DNA from: B73-G16 sp964611295
Lineage (GTDB): Bacteria; Desulfobacterota; B13-G15
Direction of reading: 5' to 3'
DNA: 51,383 nucleotides
Assembly (NCBI GenBank): GCA_964611295.1
Contig: CAZSWV010000010.1
Location: 1-51,383, forward strand
Of the stretch, positions 1-8,421 are shown piece by piece. How positions within the stretch are numbered: position 1 is the stretch's first letter; each line of letters opens with the position of its first letter. The notes below the pieces were generated by a model. The model saw nothing but the letters and a program-made list of their open reading frames with translations, made no database searches and was not told the origin of the DNA. Both the position numbers and the translations under genes were made by a program.

Positions 1-127
1 CCCCTTCCCAAAAACCCACATCACAAAGGCTCGTCGTAGAACCTATCCTCAAAACACCTAAACCCTCCCCTAAAACAGGAGAAACCACTAAGAAAAGCCA
101 CAAAGACAAAACCAGAAGAGCTGTCAT
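1..127 (-). CDS. Tungstate/molybdate-type ABC substrate-binding protein, N-terminal fragment
   Basis: Only the first 42 codons are inside the window; the frame runs open off the left edge. The ATG follows an AAAGAGAAAAA purine run. Residues 1-21 form a signal peptide (hydrophobic LLVLSLWLFLVV core). The mature start reads LRIGSTTSLCDVGFW, which resembles the beginning of TupA/WtpA-like oxyanion-binding proteins (the ATTTS-type anion-binding motif). In that family the protein captures tungstate or molybdate in the periplasm for an ABC importer, and anaerobes use tungsten or molybdenum in formate dehydrogenases and aldehyde oxidoreductases. It is divergent from uppS. The family call rests on a short motif; another anion-binding PBP remains possible. 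Confidence 0.55.
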   Translation of the reverse strand, partial: MTALLVLSLWLFLVVSPVLGEGLGVLRIGSTTSLCDVGFWEG

Positions 128-158
128 TTTTTTCTCTTTTTAGTGATTTTTTGGGATT

Positions 159-187
159 ATTTTCTCTTTTAGGTTTTTAAATGTCAA
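159..187 (-). promoter_or_regulatory. Candidate promoter of the left-edge binding-protein gene
   Basis: On the minus strand a perfect -35 TTGACA (182-187) is followed after 17 nt by GAAAAT (159-164), ending about 32 nt before the ATG. A CTAAAA(A)GAGAAA element occurs twice, 30 nt apart (131-143 and 161-173), covering the -10 and the leader. The -10 match is only 4 of 6. Confidence 0.45.
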
Positions 188-247
188 GGGAAGTTATTGG
201 CCTTTTTGTTGTTGGTGTAAGTATGTTATGTTTTGTGTTGGTTTCCG

Positions 248-1003
248 ATGGCGCTTGAGGATTTAAAGGGTGGGAAGTTACCGCGTCATGTAGCCATCAT
301 CATGGATGGCAATGCTCGGTGGGCTGAGAGGCATGGTCGGCCCAAGTTAGAGGGGTATCTGAAGGGGATCGAGAGGGCGTGGAATGTGGTGAGGTTGGCC
401 AAAGAGTTGGGGATAGGGGTCTTGACCTTTTATGTCTTTTCCAAGGAGAACTGGCGTCGTCCCAAGGAGGACGTCGAGAGGCTCATGGCCCTTTTTGAGG
501 ACTACTTGGTCAAGGAAAGGGAGAAGCTCTTTTACGAAGGGGTGAGGTTAAGGGTAATAGGGGACCTTGAGGACTTATCGCCTAGGTTGAGGTCTTTGGT
601 TCTTGAGACCGTAAGCCTTACGAGCTCTAACTCAGCTATAACTGTCAACTTGGCCCTAAGTTATAGCGGAAGGTGGGAGATATTGCAGGCTGTAAAGAGG
701 ATCTGTGAAGAAGTAAAAAGGGGAAGGATTGGGCTTGAGGAGTTAGACGAAAGGGCCTTTTCCGAGTTCCTTCTGACCTCAGGGGTCCCCGATCCAGACC
801 TTATGATAAGGACAAGTGGTGAAAAGCGTTTGAGCAACTTTTTGCTTTGGCAGTTGGCTTATACGGAACTTTATTTTACCGAAGTCCTTTGGCCTGATTT
901 TTCCGAGGACCATTTTTTAGAGGCCATAAGGGACTACCAAAGGCGTGAAAGGAGGTTCGGCCTCGATCGATCTCAGATCAAGGAGTTAAGGGGAGAAGGT
1001 TGA
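248..1003 (+). CDS. uppS: Isoprenyl transferase (undecaprenyl diphosphate synthase)
   Basis: This cytosolic/peripheral cis-prenyltransferase condenses isopentenyl diphosphate onto farnesyl diphosphate to make the C55 carrier lipid for peptidoglycan and other glycans. The 251-residue protein has the N-terminal HVAIIMDGNARWA motif with catalytic Asp20, the SYSGRWEI stretch, and the C-terminal DPDLMIRTSGE signature with the following LLWQLAYTELYF segment. Length is normal for the family. An in-frame ATG lies five codons upstream (233), but homology begins at 248; neither has a clear ribosome site. First gene of a five-gene co-directional operon with cdsA, dxr, rseP and tsaB, an order common in Deltaproteobacteria-like genomes. 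Confidence 0.96.
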   Translation: MALEDLKGGKLPRHVAIIMDGNARWAERHGRPKLEGYLKGIERAWNVVRLAKELGIGVLTFYVFSKENWRRPKEDVERLMALFEDYLVKEREKLFYEGVRLRVIGDLEDLSPRLRSLVLETVSLTSSNSAITVNLALSYSGRWEILQAVKRICEEVKRGRIGLEELDERAFSEFLLTSGVPDPDLMIRTSGEKRLSNFLLWQLAYTELYFTEVLWPDFSEDHFLEAIRDYQRRERRFGLDRSQIKELRGEG

Positions 1004-1773
1004 AGAAAAGGATCCTTTCGGCCCTCCTCTTTGCCCCAGGGATAGTTTTGGCCGTTGCCTTTGGCCCCCCCTGGGCCTTCGAAGCCCTTATCCTTTCGGC
1101 GTCCGTGTTGGCCCTAAGGGAAGGGGGAAAACTCCTTTGGGGGAAGACCACCTTTACAGCAATAGCCCTCGGGGTACTACCCCCGATAGGTGCCCTTTGG
1201 GGAGAAAGGGGGTTAACCCTTGCCACTGTTTGCTCTTTGCCCCTGTCTTTCCTTTTCTCCTTAAGGGAAGGACCGACAAAGGCTAGGGCAGAGGCCTTTG
1301 TCGGTCTGTGCTTCCTTATCCTTTATATAGGCTGGCCCATGGCCTTCTTCGTCCTTTCCAAACAAATGCCGCAGGGGCTCTACTGGATCTTCGCCTTGGT
1401 CCTTGGGGTTTGGTGTGGGGATACGGCTGCACTTTTCGTGGGCCTTTGGATAGGTAAACGTCCCCTTTGTCCTTCTTTAAGCCCTAAGAAAACCGTGGAA
1501 GGGGCAGTAGCCCATTTCATGGGTGTGGCCTTCGGGGTGTTGACGGTGAGGGTCTTTTTCTTGTCAGGGGCATCGGCCTTAAAGGTTTTGTCGTTCGTCT
1601 TGGCCATAGGGATCTTGAGCCAGATCGGTGACCTTTCCGAGTCCCTTTTGAAGAGGTCAGCCGGGGTCAAGGACTCAGGAGGGTTGATCCCCGGTCATGG
1701 TGGTGTGCTCGATAGGATCGATAGCTTCGTCTTTACCTCTCCTTTTTTGTATTATTTGTTGAAGCTCTCATGA
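1000..1773 (+). CDS. cdsA: Phosphatidate cytidylyltransferase
   Basis: Integral membrane enzyme that makes CDP-diacylglycerol from phosphatidic acid and CTP, the entry point to phospholipid synthesis. The 257-residue protein is mostly hydrophobic helices. It carries the SLSPKKTVEG motif and the C-terminal family signature around GDLSESLLKR, GVKDSGGLIPGHGG and DRIDS, which supplies metal and CTP-binding acids. The start is TTG, overlapping the uppS stop (TTGA) and preceded by a purine-rich AGGAGTTAAGGGGAGAAGG leader, so translation is probably coupled. Length is typical. The stop overlaps the dxr ATG in an ATGA arrangement. Confidence 0.95.
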   Translation: MKKRILSALLFAPGIVLAVAFGPPWAFEALILSASVLALREGGKLLWGKTTFTAIALGVLPPIGALWGERGLTLATVCSLPLSFLFSLREGPTKARAEAFVGLCFLILYIGWPMAFFVLSKQMPQGLYWIFALVLGVWCGDTAALFVGLWIGKRPLCPSLSPKKTVEGAVAHFMGVAFGVLTVRVFFLSGASALKVLSFVLAIGILSQIGDLSESLLKRSAGVKDSGGLIPGHGGVLDRIDSFVFTSPFLYYLLKLS

Positions 1774-2924
1774 AGGGAATAGCTGTCCTCGGCTCAACTG
1801 GCTCCATAGGCAGACAAGCCCTCGAGGTGGTCTCCCTCTTTCCAGATCGTTTCAGGGTCGTGTCGCTTGGAGCAGGGTCGAACCTTGAGGCCTTGAAGGA
1901 GCAGATACGGAAGTTTTCCCCAAAGAAGGTCTCCGTGAAGGGCCCAAGAGAAGCAGAGGCCCTGATGAGGAGTTTCCCGCGGCTTGAAGTCTTTTTCGGT
2001 GAAGAGGGCTTACTTGAACTTGTAAAGGACAAGGAGGTGGAACTAGTGGTAATGGCCTTACCGGGAGGCATTGGCTTCAAACCCTCCCTTTTAGCCCTAA
2101 GCCAAGGAAAGGACCTGGCCCTTGCGACAAAGGAGGTCTTGGTAATGGGCGGTAAGTTCGTAATGGCCGAGGCGAAAGCACGCGGGGCCAAGCTTCTGCC
2201 TATAGACAGCGAGCACAACGCCCTCTTCCGGCTGCTGGAAAAGTCCCCTGCTACTACCGTAGAGAAGGTGATCTTGACCGCCTCAGGTGGGCCTTTTTAC
2301 CGACAACAGAAGGAAAAACTGAGCTCGGTACGACCAGAGGAGGCATTAAGCCATCCCATATGGAAGATGGGGCCGAAGATATCGGTGGATTCGGCAACCT
2401 TGATGAACAAAGGCCTTGAGGTCATAGAGGCCCATTGGCTCTTCGGATTGCCGCCTTCGAAGATCAAGGTCCTCATACACCCCCAAGGGATCGTACACGC
2501 CATGGTGCAGTACAAGGACGGCACTGTATTAGCCCACATGGCACCACCTGACATGAGGATACCCATAGCCCATGCCCTTTTTTACCCCGAGGAGGTACCG
2601 ATGGCCCTGGGGAGCTTAAGCTTTGGTGAGATCCCCTGTCTCACCTTTGAAGAACCCGACCTTGAAAGGTTCCCTGCCCTTAAGTTGGCCTATGAGGCCT
2701 TGGGTCGCGGAGGGACGCTGCCAGCAGTGCTCAATGCCTCAGATGAAGTAGCTGTAGAGGCCTTCATCAAGGGCATGATACGCTTTGACCAAATCGTACG
2801 GATCGTAGAAGAAGTGATGGAGGAACACGACCCCTTTGACCCTCAAACACCTGAAGAACTGATAGAGGCTGATAGATGGGCAAGGAAAAGGGCTAATGAA
2901 AAGATAGGGTGTCTGAAATGCTAA
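1770..2924 (+). CDS. dxr: 1-deoxy-D-xylulose 5-phosphate reductoisomerase
   Basis: NADPH-dependent enzyme converting DXP to 2-C-methyl-D-erythritol 4-phosphate, the committed step of the MEP isoprenoid pathway. The 384-residue protein starts with the nucleotide-binding GSTGSIGRQALEVV loop, then KEVLVMGG, the metal/substrate motif IDSEHNALFRLL, and KISVDSATLMNKGLEVIEAH. The usually conserved HPQS of the flexible-loop region reads HPQG here, a minor departure. It overlaps cdsA by 4 nt and rseP by a few nt. With ispD at 44340-45029 it shows this organism makes isoprenoids by the MEP route, which matters for reading the HMG-CoA-synthase-like gene at 13162. Confidence 0.96.
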   Translation: MKGIAVLGSTGSIGRQALEVVSLFPDRFRVVSLGAGSNLEALKEQIRKFSPKKVSVKGPREAEALMRSFPRLEVFFGEEGLLELVKDKEVELVVMALPGGIGFKPSLLALSQGKDLALATKEVLVMGGKFVMAEAKARGAKLLPIDSEHNALFRLLEKSPATTVEKVILTASGGPFYRQQKEKLSSVRPEEALSHPIWKMGPKISVDSATLMNKGLEVIEAHWLFGLPPSKIKVLIHPQGIVHAMVQYKDGTVLAHMAPPDMRIPIAHALFYPEEVPMALGSLSFGEIPCLTFEEPDLERFPALKLAYEALGRGGTLPAVLNASDEVAVEAFIKGMIRFDQIVRIVEEVMEEHDPFDPQTPEELIEADRWARKRANEKIGCLKC

Positions 2925-3985
2925 CCCTTTTGGCCTTCATAGTAGTTTTGGGCGCTATAATATTGGTCCACGAGTTAGGACACTTCCTTATCGCAAAGGT
3001 CTTTGGTGTAAGGGTTTTGACCTTCTCCTTTGGCTTTGGACCTAAGGTGTTAACGGTAAAAGGGGGTGATACCGAGTACGTTTTGTCGCTTTTGCCCTTG
3101 GGGGGTTATGTAAAGATGCTAGGAGAAGACCCTGAGGAAGAAGTACCCCCAGAGGAAAAAGGGAGGTCTTTTGGTGGACGCCCCCTTTGGCAAAGGACCT
3201 TGATAGTATTGGCAGGTCCCTCCTTCAACCTCCTGTTTTCGGTATTGGTGTTCTTTACGCTTTTTTCAACAGGTGTCCCCAAACTCCTACCCGTAGTAGG
3301 AGGTACAGTGGAGGGCTTCCCCGCAAAGGAGGCAGGGATACGGGAGGGCGATAGGATCCTTTCGGTTGACGGAAAAGAGATAAGGTACTGGGAAGACCTC
3401 CTGAAGGTGATCCCTGAAAGTAAGGGGGAACCACTCATCATCTGTTTAGAACGCGAGGGAGAAAAGCTACAGGTCGAACTCAAACCAAGGGTCGTAAAGC
3501 ATAAGAACATCTTCGGAGAGGAAGTGGAGGTGTATCAAATAGGTATATTGCCCAAGGGCGAACTTATACGGGTAAGGTATCCCTTGGACGAAAGCTTCCT
3601 TTTGGGGTTAAAGCAGACCTGGTATGTATCTGAACTTGTGGTCACGAGTATGTGGAAGATCATAAAGGGGTCCCTCTCTGCCAAGACCGTAGGAGGTCCC
3701 ATCCTCATTGCCCAAATGGCAGGGCAAGAAGCCAAAAAGGGGATGGGCCAGTTCCTCTCCTTTATCGCCTTGATAAGCATCAACATAGGCCTTCTTAACC
3801 TTTTCCCCATCCCCATCCTCGACGGGGGCCATATGGCCCTATTCGGGCTACAAGCTGTGTTGAGGCGCCCTTTGGACAGAAGGAAACTTGAGGTTATCCA
3901 GAAAGTAGGACTTGGTCTTATAATAGCCTTAATGGGCCTTGCCTTTTATAACGACGTGCTAAGGCTTTTGGGACCTCAGAAATGA
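2918..3985 (+). CDS. rseP: Site-2 intramembrane zinc metalloprotease (RseP family)
   Basis: Membrane protease that in Gram-negative bacteria cuts anti-sigma factors and remnant signal peptides within the bilayer. The first transmembrane helix carries HELGH (residues 18-22); a single PDZ domain follows at roughly residues 110-190; and the late helix has the LNLFPIPILDGGH motif, supplying the third zinc ligand. 355 residues with one PDZ is normal for the shorter S2P class; E. coli RseP has two. I chose ATG 2918, which overlaps the dxr stop (ATGCTAA); a GTG at 2909 would add three residues. It overlaps tsaB by 4 nt. Confidence 0.94.
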   Translation: MLTLLAFIVVLGAIILVHELGHFLIAKVFGVRVLTFSFGFGPKVLTVKGGDTEYVLSLLPLGGYVKMLGEDPEEEVPPEEKGRSFGGRPLWQRTLIVLAGPSFNLLFSVLVFFTLFSTGVPKLLPVVGGTVEGFPAKEAGIREGDRILSVDGKEIRYWEDLLKVIPESKGEPLIICLEREGEKLQVELKPRVVKHKNIFGEEVEVYQIGILPKGELIRVRYPLDESFLLGLKQTWYVSELVVTSMWKIIKGSLSAKTVGGPILIAQMAGQEAKKGMGQFLSFIALISINIGLLNLFPIPILDGGHMALFGLQAVLRRPLDRRKLEVIQKVGLGLIIALMGLAFYNDVLRLLGPQK

Positions 3986-4626
3986 AGGTCTTAGCCGTAG
4001 AGACCTCCACTGAAATAGGGGGGATAGCCCTGGCTGAAGACGAGGTCCTTTTGGGCGAAATCACGCTCTACCTGCAAGGCAAGTTCTCCGAAGGTTTAGT
4101 AGGTGCGCTAAAGTGGCTCCTTGAGGCAACTTCCGTGCAGCTTGATGAAATAGAAGGGATAGCTGTGGGCCTTGGCCCTGGTTCCTTTACCGGCTTAAGG
4201 GTAGGCTTGGCTTTCGCAAAGGGACTCGCCTTTTCCCTTAAAAAACCCCTGGTAGGGGTACCTTCTATGGATGCCATGGCCTTTGGAATTGAAAAGAAGG
4301 GACTCATATGCTGCCTCCTTGATGCAAAAAAGGGGGAACTGTACGTGGGCCTCTTCAAGGATGGTAAACCCTTAGGACCTGTAGCGCTCCTTAAGCCAAA
4401 AGAAGTCCTTGAACTGCTGAAAGGAGAAAAAGAGGTACTGCTTTTGGGCAACGCCCTCAACCGGTTCAAGGAGTTCTTGGAACTACCCCAGGTACAGACC
4501 TTGCCTTTCAAAGTCTACCCCCGTCCAGAAGCCGTGGCCTTTTTAGGTATGAAAAAGTTAAAGAAAGGGGAAAAGGACGACCTTTATTCCCTTTCCCCCC
4601 TTTACATAAGGCCCTCCGAACCGTAG
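3982..4626 (+). CDS. tsaB: tRNA threonylcarbamoyladenosine biosynthesis protein TsaB
   Basis: Inactive ASKHA-fold partner of TsaD in the complex that makes t6A at position 37 of ANN-decoding tRNAs. The 214-residue protein opens with LAVETSTEIGGIAL and contains the GLGPGSFTGLRVGLAFAKGL signature (around residues 63-82). Length is typical. The start is ATG in an ATGA overlap with the rseP stop, so it is the last gene of the uppS operon. A strong hairpin terminator follows 10 nt after the stop. TsaD and TsaE are not in this window. Confidence 0.93.
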   Translation: MKVLAVETSTEIGGIALAEDEVLLGEITLYLQGKFSEGLVGALKWLLEATSVQLDEIEGIAVGLGPGSFTGLRVGLAFAKGLAFSLKKPLVGVPSMDAMAFGIEKKGLICCLLDAKKGELYVGLFKDGKPLGPVALLKPKEVLELLKGEKEVLLLGNALNRFKEFLELPQVQTLPFKVYPRPEAVAFLGMKKLKKGEKDDLYSLSPLYIRPSEP

Positions 4627-4636
4627 GCCCGAAACA

Positions 4637-4667
4637 AAAAAGGGGAGGCTCTAAACCTCCCCTTTTT
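4637..4667. terminator. Bidirectional intrinsic terminator between tsaB and cytochrome c
   Basis: A perfect 12-bp inverted repeat (AAAAAGGGGAGG / CCTCCCCTTTTT) with a 7-nt loop. The A-run on one arm and T-run on the other give a U-tract in both directions, so it can end both the rightward uppS operon and the leftward cytochrome gene. It is the only clear intrinsic terminator I see in the window. Confidence 0.9.
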
Positions 4668-4683
4668 GTCACCCTTTTTATAT

Positions 4684-5070
4684 TCACGACTTCTTTTCTT
4701 GATGGCAGTCGTTACACTTGGTAGTCGGGCCAGTAGGTTTCCCTTGCTTTTGGAGGTCTTTATGGCAATCGAGACAATTCTTGTGGTAAGCCTGCATTAG
4801 ACCTACGACTTTGCCCTGTGCCTGTTCTTTGTGGCAGTCAGCACACTTTTTGGGCTTGGTACCAGGCTTTTGGTCCCAATCGTGATGGCACTCGGTGCAA
4901 GCTATCTTATAGTCCTCTGCATGCTTTTTGTGGGTAAGGACTACAGGGCCCTTTTTCTTAGCCGCATACTTATTGTCGATCGTCACCTTTTCCGAAAGCC
5001 CCTGGGCCAAAGCCATACCTATAAAAACCCCCAAAAAGACAACTGCCAGCACCAGAGCCCACTTCCTCAT
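4684..5070 (-). CDS. Periplasmic tetraheme cytochrome c (class III, cytochrome c3-like)
   Basis: Predicted periplasmic electron carrier, in sulfate reducers typically linking hydrogenases or formate dehydrogenases to membrane complexes. The 128-residue precursor has a signal peptide (residues 1-22, MRKW... ending in ALAQG) and four CxxCH heme sites: CTECH, CADCH, CLDCH and CNDCH. Extra histidines for bis-His ligation include the THKKH pair before heme 1 and the His after the first site (CHH). Size and heme spacing fit class III cytochromes, although Desulfovibrio c3 has two CX4CH sites and here all four are CX2CH. Strong ribosome site (AGGAGGTGTTGAT-ATG) and its own promoter. Confidence 0.9.
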   Translation of the reverse strand: MRKWALVLAVVFLGVFIGMALAQGLSEKVTIDNKYAAKKKGPVVLTHKKHAEDYKIACTECHHDWDQKPGTKPKKCADCHKEQAQGKVVGLMQAYHKNCLDCHKDLQKQGKPTGPTTKCNDCHQEKKS

Positions 5071-5107
5071 ATCAACACCTCCTCTGCAGTTAGTTTACCT
5101 ATTTGAC

Positions 5108-5116
5108 ATTATAGCA
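5108..5116 (-). promoter_or_regulatory. Extended -10 promoter of the cytochrome c gene
   Basis: Minus strand reads TGCTATAAT, a perfect extended -10 (TGnTATAAT), about 37 nt before the cytochrome ATG. No good -35 sits at 16-18 nt, as is usual for extended -10 promoters. It lies in the 66-nt gap after ssb, so the cytochrome can be expressed apart from the mre operon. Confidence 0.7.
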
Positions 5117-5136
5117 CATTTACCGCAGTTTTTAAC

Positions 5137-5553
5137 TCAAAAAGGGACGTCATCTTCTTCGGGAAAAGGCTCTGTAAATGCCTCTTCTTCTGGCAATTCT
5201 AGCTCAACCCCTGGTTCGCCAGGTCCTCCTAACATTACCACGTTTGTGGCTACTACCTCCGTAACCCACCTGCGGTTCCCATCCCTGTCCTCCCAAGACC
5301 TCGTCCTGAGCTTACCTTCCACGTAAACCTGTCTGCCTTTCCTCAAATACTCGGCGCAGATCTCCCCTAGTTTCCCAAAGGCTACTATCCTGTGCCATTG
5401 GGTACGCTGTTCCCTCTCGCCCGTGTCCTTGTTCAGCCAACTTTCGTTAGTGGCTATGCGGAAAGTAGTCACAGGGGTCCCATTGCTCGAGTAACGGACC
5501 TCTGGATCAGCCCCGAGGTTCCCCACAAGGATCACCTTATTTACACCCCTCAT
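5137..5553 (-). CDS. ssb: Single-stranded DNA-binding protein
   Basis: Tetrameric OB-fold protein that coats single-stranded DNA in replication, repair and recombination. The 138-residue protein opens with NKVILVGNLGADPEVRY, contains WHRIVAFGKLGEICAEYLRKG, and ends in an acidic tail finishing DDVPF, the peptide that docks partner proteins. The tail is short and Glu-rich, with little Gly/Gln linker. It lies 37 nt after rodA on the same strand and is probably the last gene of the mre-mrd operon. Confidence 0.96.
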   Translation of the reverse strand: MRGVNKVILVGNLGADPEVRYSSNGTPVTTFRIATNESWLNKDTGEREQRTQWHRIVAFGKLGEICAEYLRKGRQVYVEGKLRTRSWEDRDGNRRWVTEVVATNVVMLGGPGEPGVELELPEEEAFTEPFPEEDDVPF

Positions 5554-5590
5554 ACCTTTGATAGGATTATCCCATATGCTTCCATAGCCC

Positions 5591-6688
5591 TCAAGGGGTC
5601 AGCATAAAGCGTCTCCGCCTTATGTTGAATAAAAGCCCTAGGCATATAAGGGATATAAGGGTAAAGGACCCCCCATAGCTCAAAAAGGGCAGCGGCATCC
5701 CTACTACGGGCAAAAGTCCCAGGACCATGCCTACGTTTATTGCAACGTGCAAGAAGAACTTCGCAGTTATACCAATGGCCAAAAAAGCCCCGAACTCGTC
5801 CTTTGCCTTCCTCGCTGTATCTATGCCCCATAAGATGAGCCCTAAATACAAGCCTAAAACCAATAAACAACCGAGAAATCCCCTCTCTTCACCGAAGAGG
5901 GCAAAGGCGAAGTCGGTATGGCATTCGGGCAGAAAGCCAAGTCTTGACTGGGTCCCTCCTCCCGCTCCCTTCCCAACTAAGCCCCCAGATCCCACGGCTA
6001 TCTTGGACTGTATGAGGTGGTAGCCTGAACCCAAGGGATCGCTATAAGGATCAAGAAACGCCAATATCCTTTCTCTCTGGTAGTCTTTAAGCAAAAACCA
6101 TCCCCCAACAGAACCCACCGCTACTAAAAGGACCAAGGTCAACAAGGCCCTAGGCTCCATACCCCAGTAGAGGACCACAAGGCCCAATATAGCCAAAAAG
6201 CTCAAAGCCGTCCCCAGATCCGGTTCAAGGGCAATGAGCAATATGGGAAGTGCTACCAGCAAAAGGGGGACCTTCAGGTCCTTAAGCCTTAGTCCATCAA
6301 GAGGGGGGTGATCCGAAAAGTGCTTGGCGAGGGCCAAGACAAAGGCCAGCTTCATGAACTCCGAGGGTTGAAAGCTCATACCACCAAAGACAAACCACCT
6401 TTTCGCACCTGCCACTTCCTTCCCCAATAAGAGCACCAACACCAAAAGGAGTATCCCTAAACCGTAGAGGGGATAGGCATAGGCCTCAAAGGTGCGGTAG
6501 TCTCTAGAGGAGACCAATAAGAAAAAGACAAGCCCCAGCCCTATCCAAAAAAGTTGTTTTATATGGTAGGACACTTCCATGCCCTTGCTTGCGCTTGCGA
6601 GGTTCAAGATCCCAAGCGCTAAAAGGGGAAAAAGGTAAAGGATGAATTCGTAATCCCTTAGCTTCTGTTTCACTTTATCCCAAACCAA
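5591..6688 (-). CDS. rodA: SEDS peptidoglycan glycosyltransferase RodA
   Basis: Polytopic membrane enzyme that polymerises lipid II glycan strands in the elongasome with PBP2. The 365-residue protein is about ten hydrophobic helices and carries SEDS-family motifs: the GAKRWFVFGG loop, FQPSEFMKLAFVLALA, EPDLGTALSF, and a late GMPLPFLSYGGSF. It overlaps mrdA by 19 nt, so synthesis of the SEDS/PBP2 pair is probably coupled. RodA rather than FtsW is indicated by the PBP2/MreBCD neighbours. Confidence 0.95.
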   Translation of the reverse strand: MVWDKVKQKLRDYEFILYLFPLLALGILNLASASKGMEVSYHIKQLFWIGLGLVFFLLVSSRDYRTFEAYAYPLYGLGILLLVLVLLLGKEVAGAKRWFVFGGMSFQPSEFMKLAFVLALAKHFSDHPPLDGLRLKDLKVPLLLVALPILLIALEPDLGTALSFLAILGLVVLYWGMEPRALLTLVLLVAVGSVGGWFLLKDYQRERILAFLDPYSDPLGSGYHLIQSKIAVGSGGLVGKGAGGGTQSRLGFLPECHTDFAFALFGEERGFLGCLLVLGLYLGLILWGIDTARKAKDEFGAFLAIGITAKFFLHVAINVGMVLGLLPVVGMPLPFLSYGGSFTLISLICLGLLFNIRRRRFMLTP

Positions 6689-8421
6689 TATTTTATCAAT
6701 TCCCTGGCCAGCGGGGCCGCTGCTTGGCCACCGCTACCTCCATGTTCCACCAAAACGGCTACTGCGAAGCTAGGGTGGTCCGCAGGGGCATATGCTACGA
6801 ACCACGCGTGGTCCCTAAGCTTATAGGGTAGCTCCTCTGGTCTTTTGATCCTCTTGGGGGCCAAAACCACTTGAGCAGTTCCGGTCTTGCCAGCCACCTT
6901 TATCTCCTTTATCCAAGCGACCCTTCCAGTCCCCTTTCTGTCTTCTACTACGCCTTCGAGGGCCTTTTTCACGATTTCCAAGTCCTTTTGGTCCAGGGGT
7001 AGGCGATCTTTTATCTTAGGAAGGCGTCTATAAAGGGATCCACCTGTAGGGTCTTTTACCTCCAAGACCAGAAAGGGCTCATAAAGGGTACCTCCATTGG
7101 CGATCGAGGCCATGAGGTTTAAGGCCTGAAGGGGGGTCACCGAAAAGGGACCCTGTCCGATTGAGAGGGCCGCTGTATCACCAGCAAACCACTTTCCCCT
7201 TTTCGGGTTCGGCAAGATCCCCCCCCTTTCTCCAGGAAGGTCCACACCCGTAAGACAGCCCAGGCCGAAAGCCTTGGCCCACTCTAGGAGCTTTGAGGGA
7301 CCAAGCCTCAAGCCCACTTTGTAGAAGTATATGTCACAGGACTCCACAATGGCCCTGTAAAGGTCTACTGAGCCGTGGCCTTTTTCCTTCCAACAGCGGA
7401 AAGTCCTATTGCCGATCTCCATTTCGCCTTCACATGTTATCCTCTCTTCGGGGGTCAATATGCCCTCTTTTATAGCGGCCAGGGCTACTACTACTTTGAA
7501 GACAGAACCTGGGTGATATATCCCCTGTATAGTCCTATTTGTCAGGGGGTGTTCAGGGTGCTCTACTAACTTGCGCCACTCTTGAGGCGTGATTCCCTTG
7601 CTAAAAACGTTGGGGTCAAAGGAAGGGGAACTAGCCATAGCAAGGATCCTACCATCCCTTGGGTCCATGGCGACAATGGCACCAGACCTACCATCCAACA
7701 GCTCCTCGGCCTTTCTCTGGAGGTCAAGGTCCAAGGTCAGATAGAGATCACATCCACCTTGTGGTGGTATCTCCCTTATCAACCTGATCTCCTTCCCCCG
7801 TGCGTTTACCTCTACCTCCTTACCCCCCTTCTTTCCCTTGAGGAACGGCTCCCATTGGGCCTCTATTCCGCTTTTGCCTATAACGTCACCGGGCATATAA
7901 CCCTCATATGAGCGTGTCCTTAGCTCCTTTGGGGATATCTCCCCGAGTATCCCCAACACGTGGGCAGCCGTTTCCCCATAGGGGTATACCCTAAGGGGGG
8001 TAACCCTAATGTCAACCCCTTCTAGCTCCTCTGCCTGTCCCAGGATCCTACTGACTTCTTCGAAGCTCAAGTCCTTCTTAACCCTTACCTGCTCAAAAGG
8101 GTTTTGCACCTCCCGTAGCTTTGCGAGGACCTTTTCTTGCCTTACGTCCACTAACTCCGATAGCCTCTTGGCCAATCTCTCCGGATCCCTTATGTCAGCG
8201 GGTATGAGCACCAAATCAAAGGACGGCCTGTTTGTGGCCATTACCCGACCTTTGGAATCGAAGACCCTTCCCCGGGGGGCGTTAACAGGAATGAACCTTA
8301 AGCGATTCCTCTCGGACAGTTCCTTGTACTTTGGGGCCTCGATCACCTGAAGTTGAAGTAGTCTCAAAGTCAGGACAAAAAACACCGCTAAGACCAACCA
8401 TAGGAACTTCTTACCCTTCAC
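6670..8421 (-). CDS. mrdA: Penicillin-binding protein 2, elongation transpeptidase
   Basis: Bitopic class B PBP that cross-links peptidoglycan during side-wall growth. One N-terminal transmembrane helix (about residues 5-24) is followed by the dimerisation/pedestal domain and the transpeptidase domain. The active-site SxxK is in HPGSVFKVVVA, the second motif is SCD (ESCDIYFYKVG) and the third KTGTAQ. The 583-residue length is slightly shorter than E. coli PBP2. It overlaps mreD by 4 nt (ATGA) and rodA by 19 nt. Gene order mreB-mreC-mreD-mrdA-rodA is the classical elongasome operon. Confidence 0.96.
   Translation of the reverse strand: MKGKKFLWLVLAVFFVLTLRLLQLQVIEAPKYKELSERNRLRFIPVNAPRGRVFDSKGRVMATNRPSFDLVLIPADIRDPERLAKRLSELVDVRQEKVLAKLREVQNPFEQVRVKKDLSFEEVSRILGQAEELEGVDIRVTPLRVYPYGETAAHVLGILGEISPKELRTRSYEGYMPGDVIGKSGIEAQWEPFLKGKKGGKEVEVNARGKEIRLIREIPPQGGCDLYLTLDLDLQRKAEELLDGRSGAIVAMDPRDGRILAMASSPSFDPNVFSKGITPQEWRKLVEHPEHPLTNRTIQGIYHPGSVFKVVVALAAIKEGILTPEERITCEGEMEIGNRTFRCWKEKGHGSVDLYRAIVESCDIYFYKVGLRLGPSKLLEWAKAFGLGCLTGVDLPGERGGILPNPKRGKWFAGDTAALSIGQGPFSVTPLQALNLMASIANGGTLYEPFLVLEVKDPTGGSLYRRLPKIKDRLPLDQKDLEIVKKALEGVVEDRKGTGRVAWIKEIKVAGKTGTAQVVLAPKRIKRPEELPYKLRDHAWFVAYAPADHPSFAVAVLVEHGGSGGQAAAPLARELIKYWFGIK

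Noticed and set aside
233..247. ATG 233 as the uppS start
   Set aside because: The five added residues lie outside the conserved family start and there is no ribosome site; ATG 248 fits homology better, though neither is proved.
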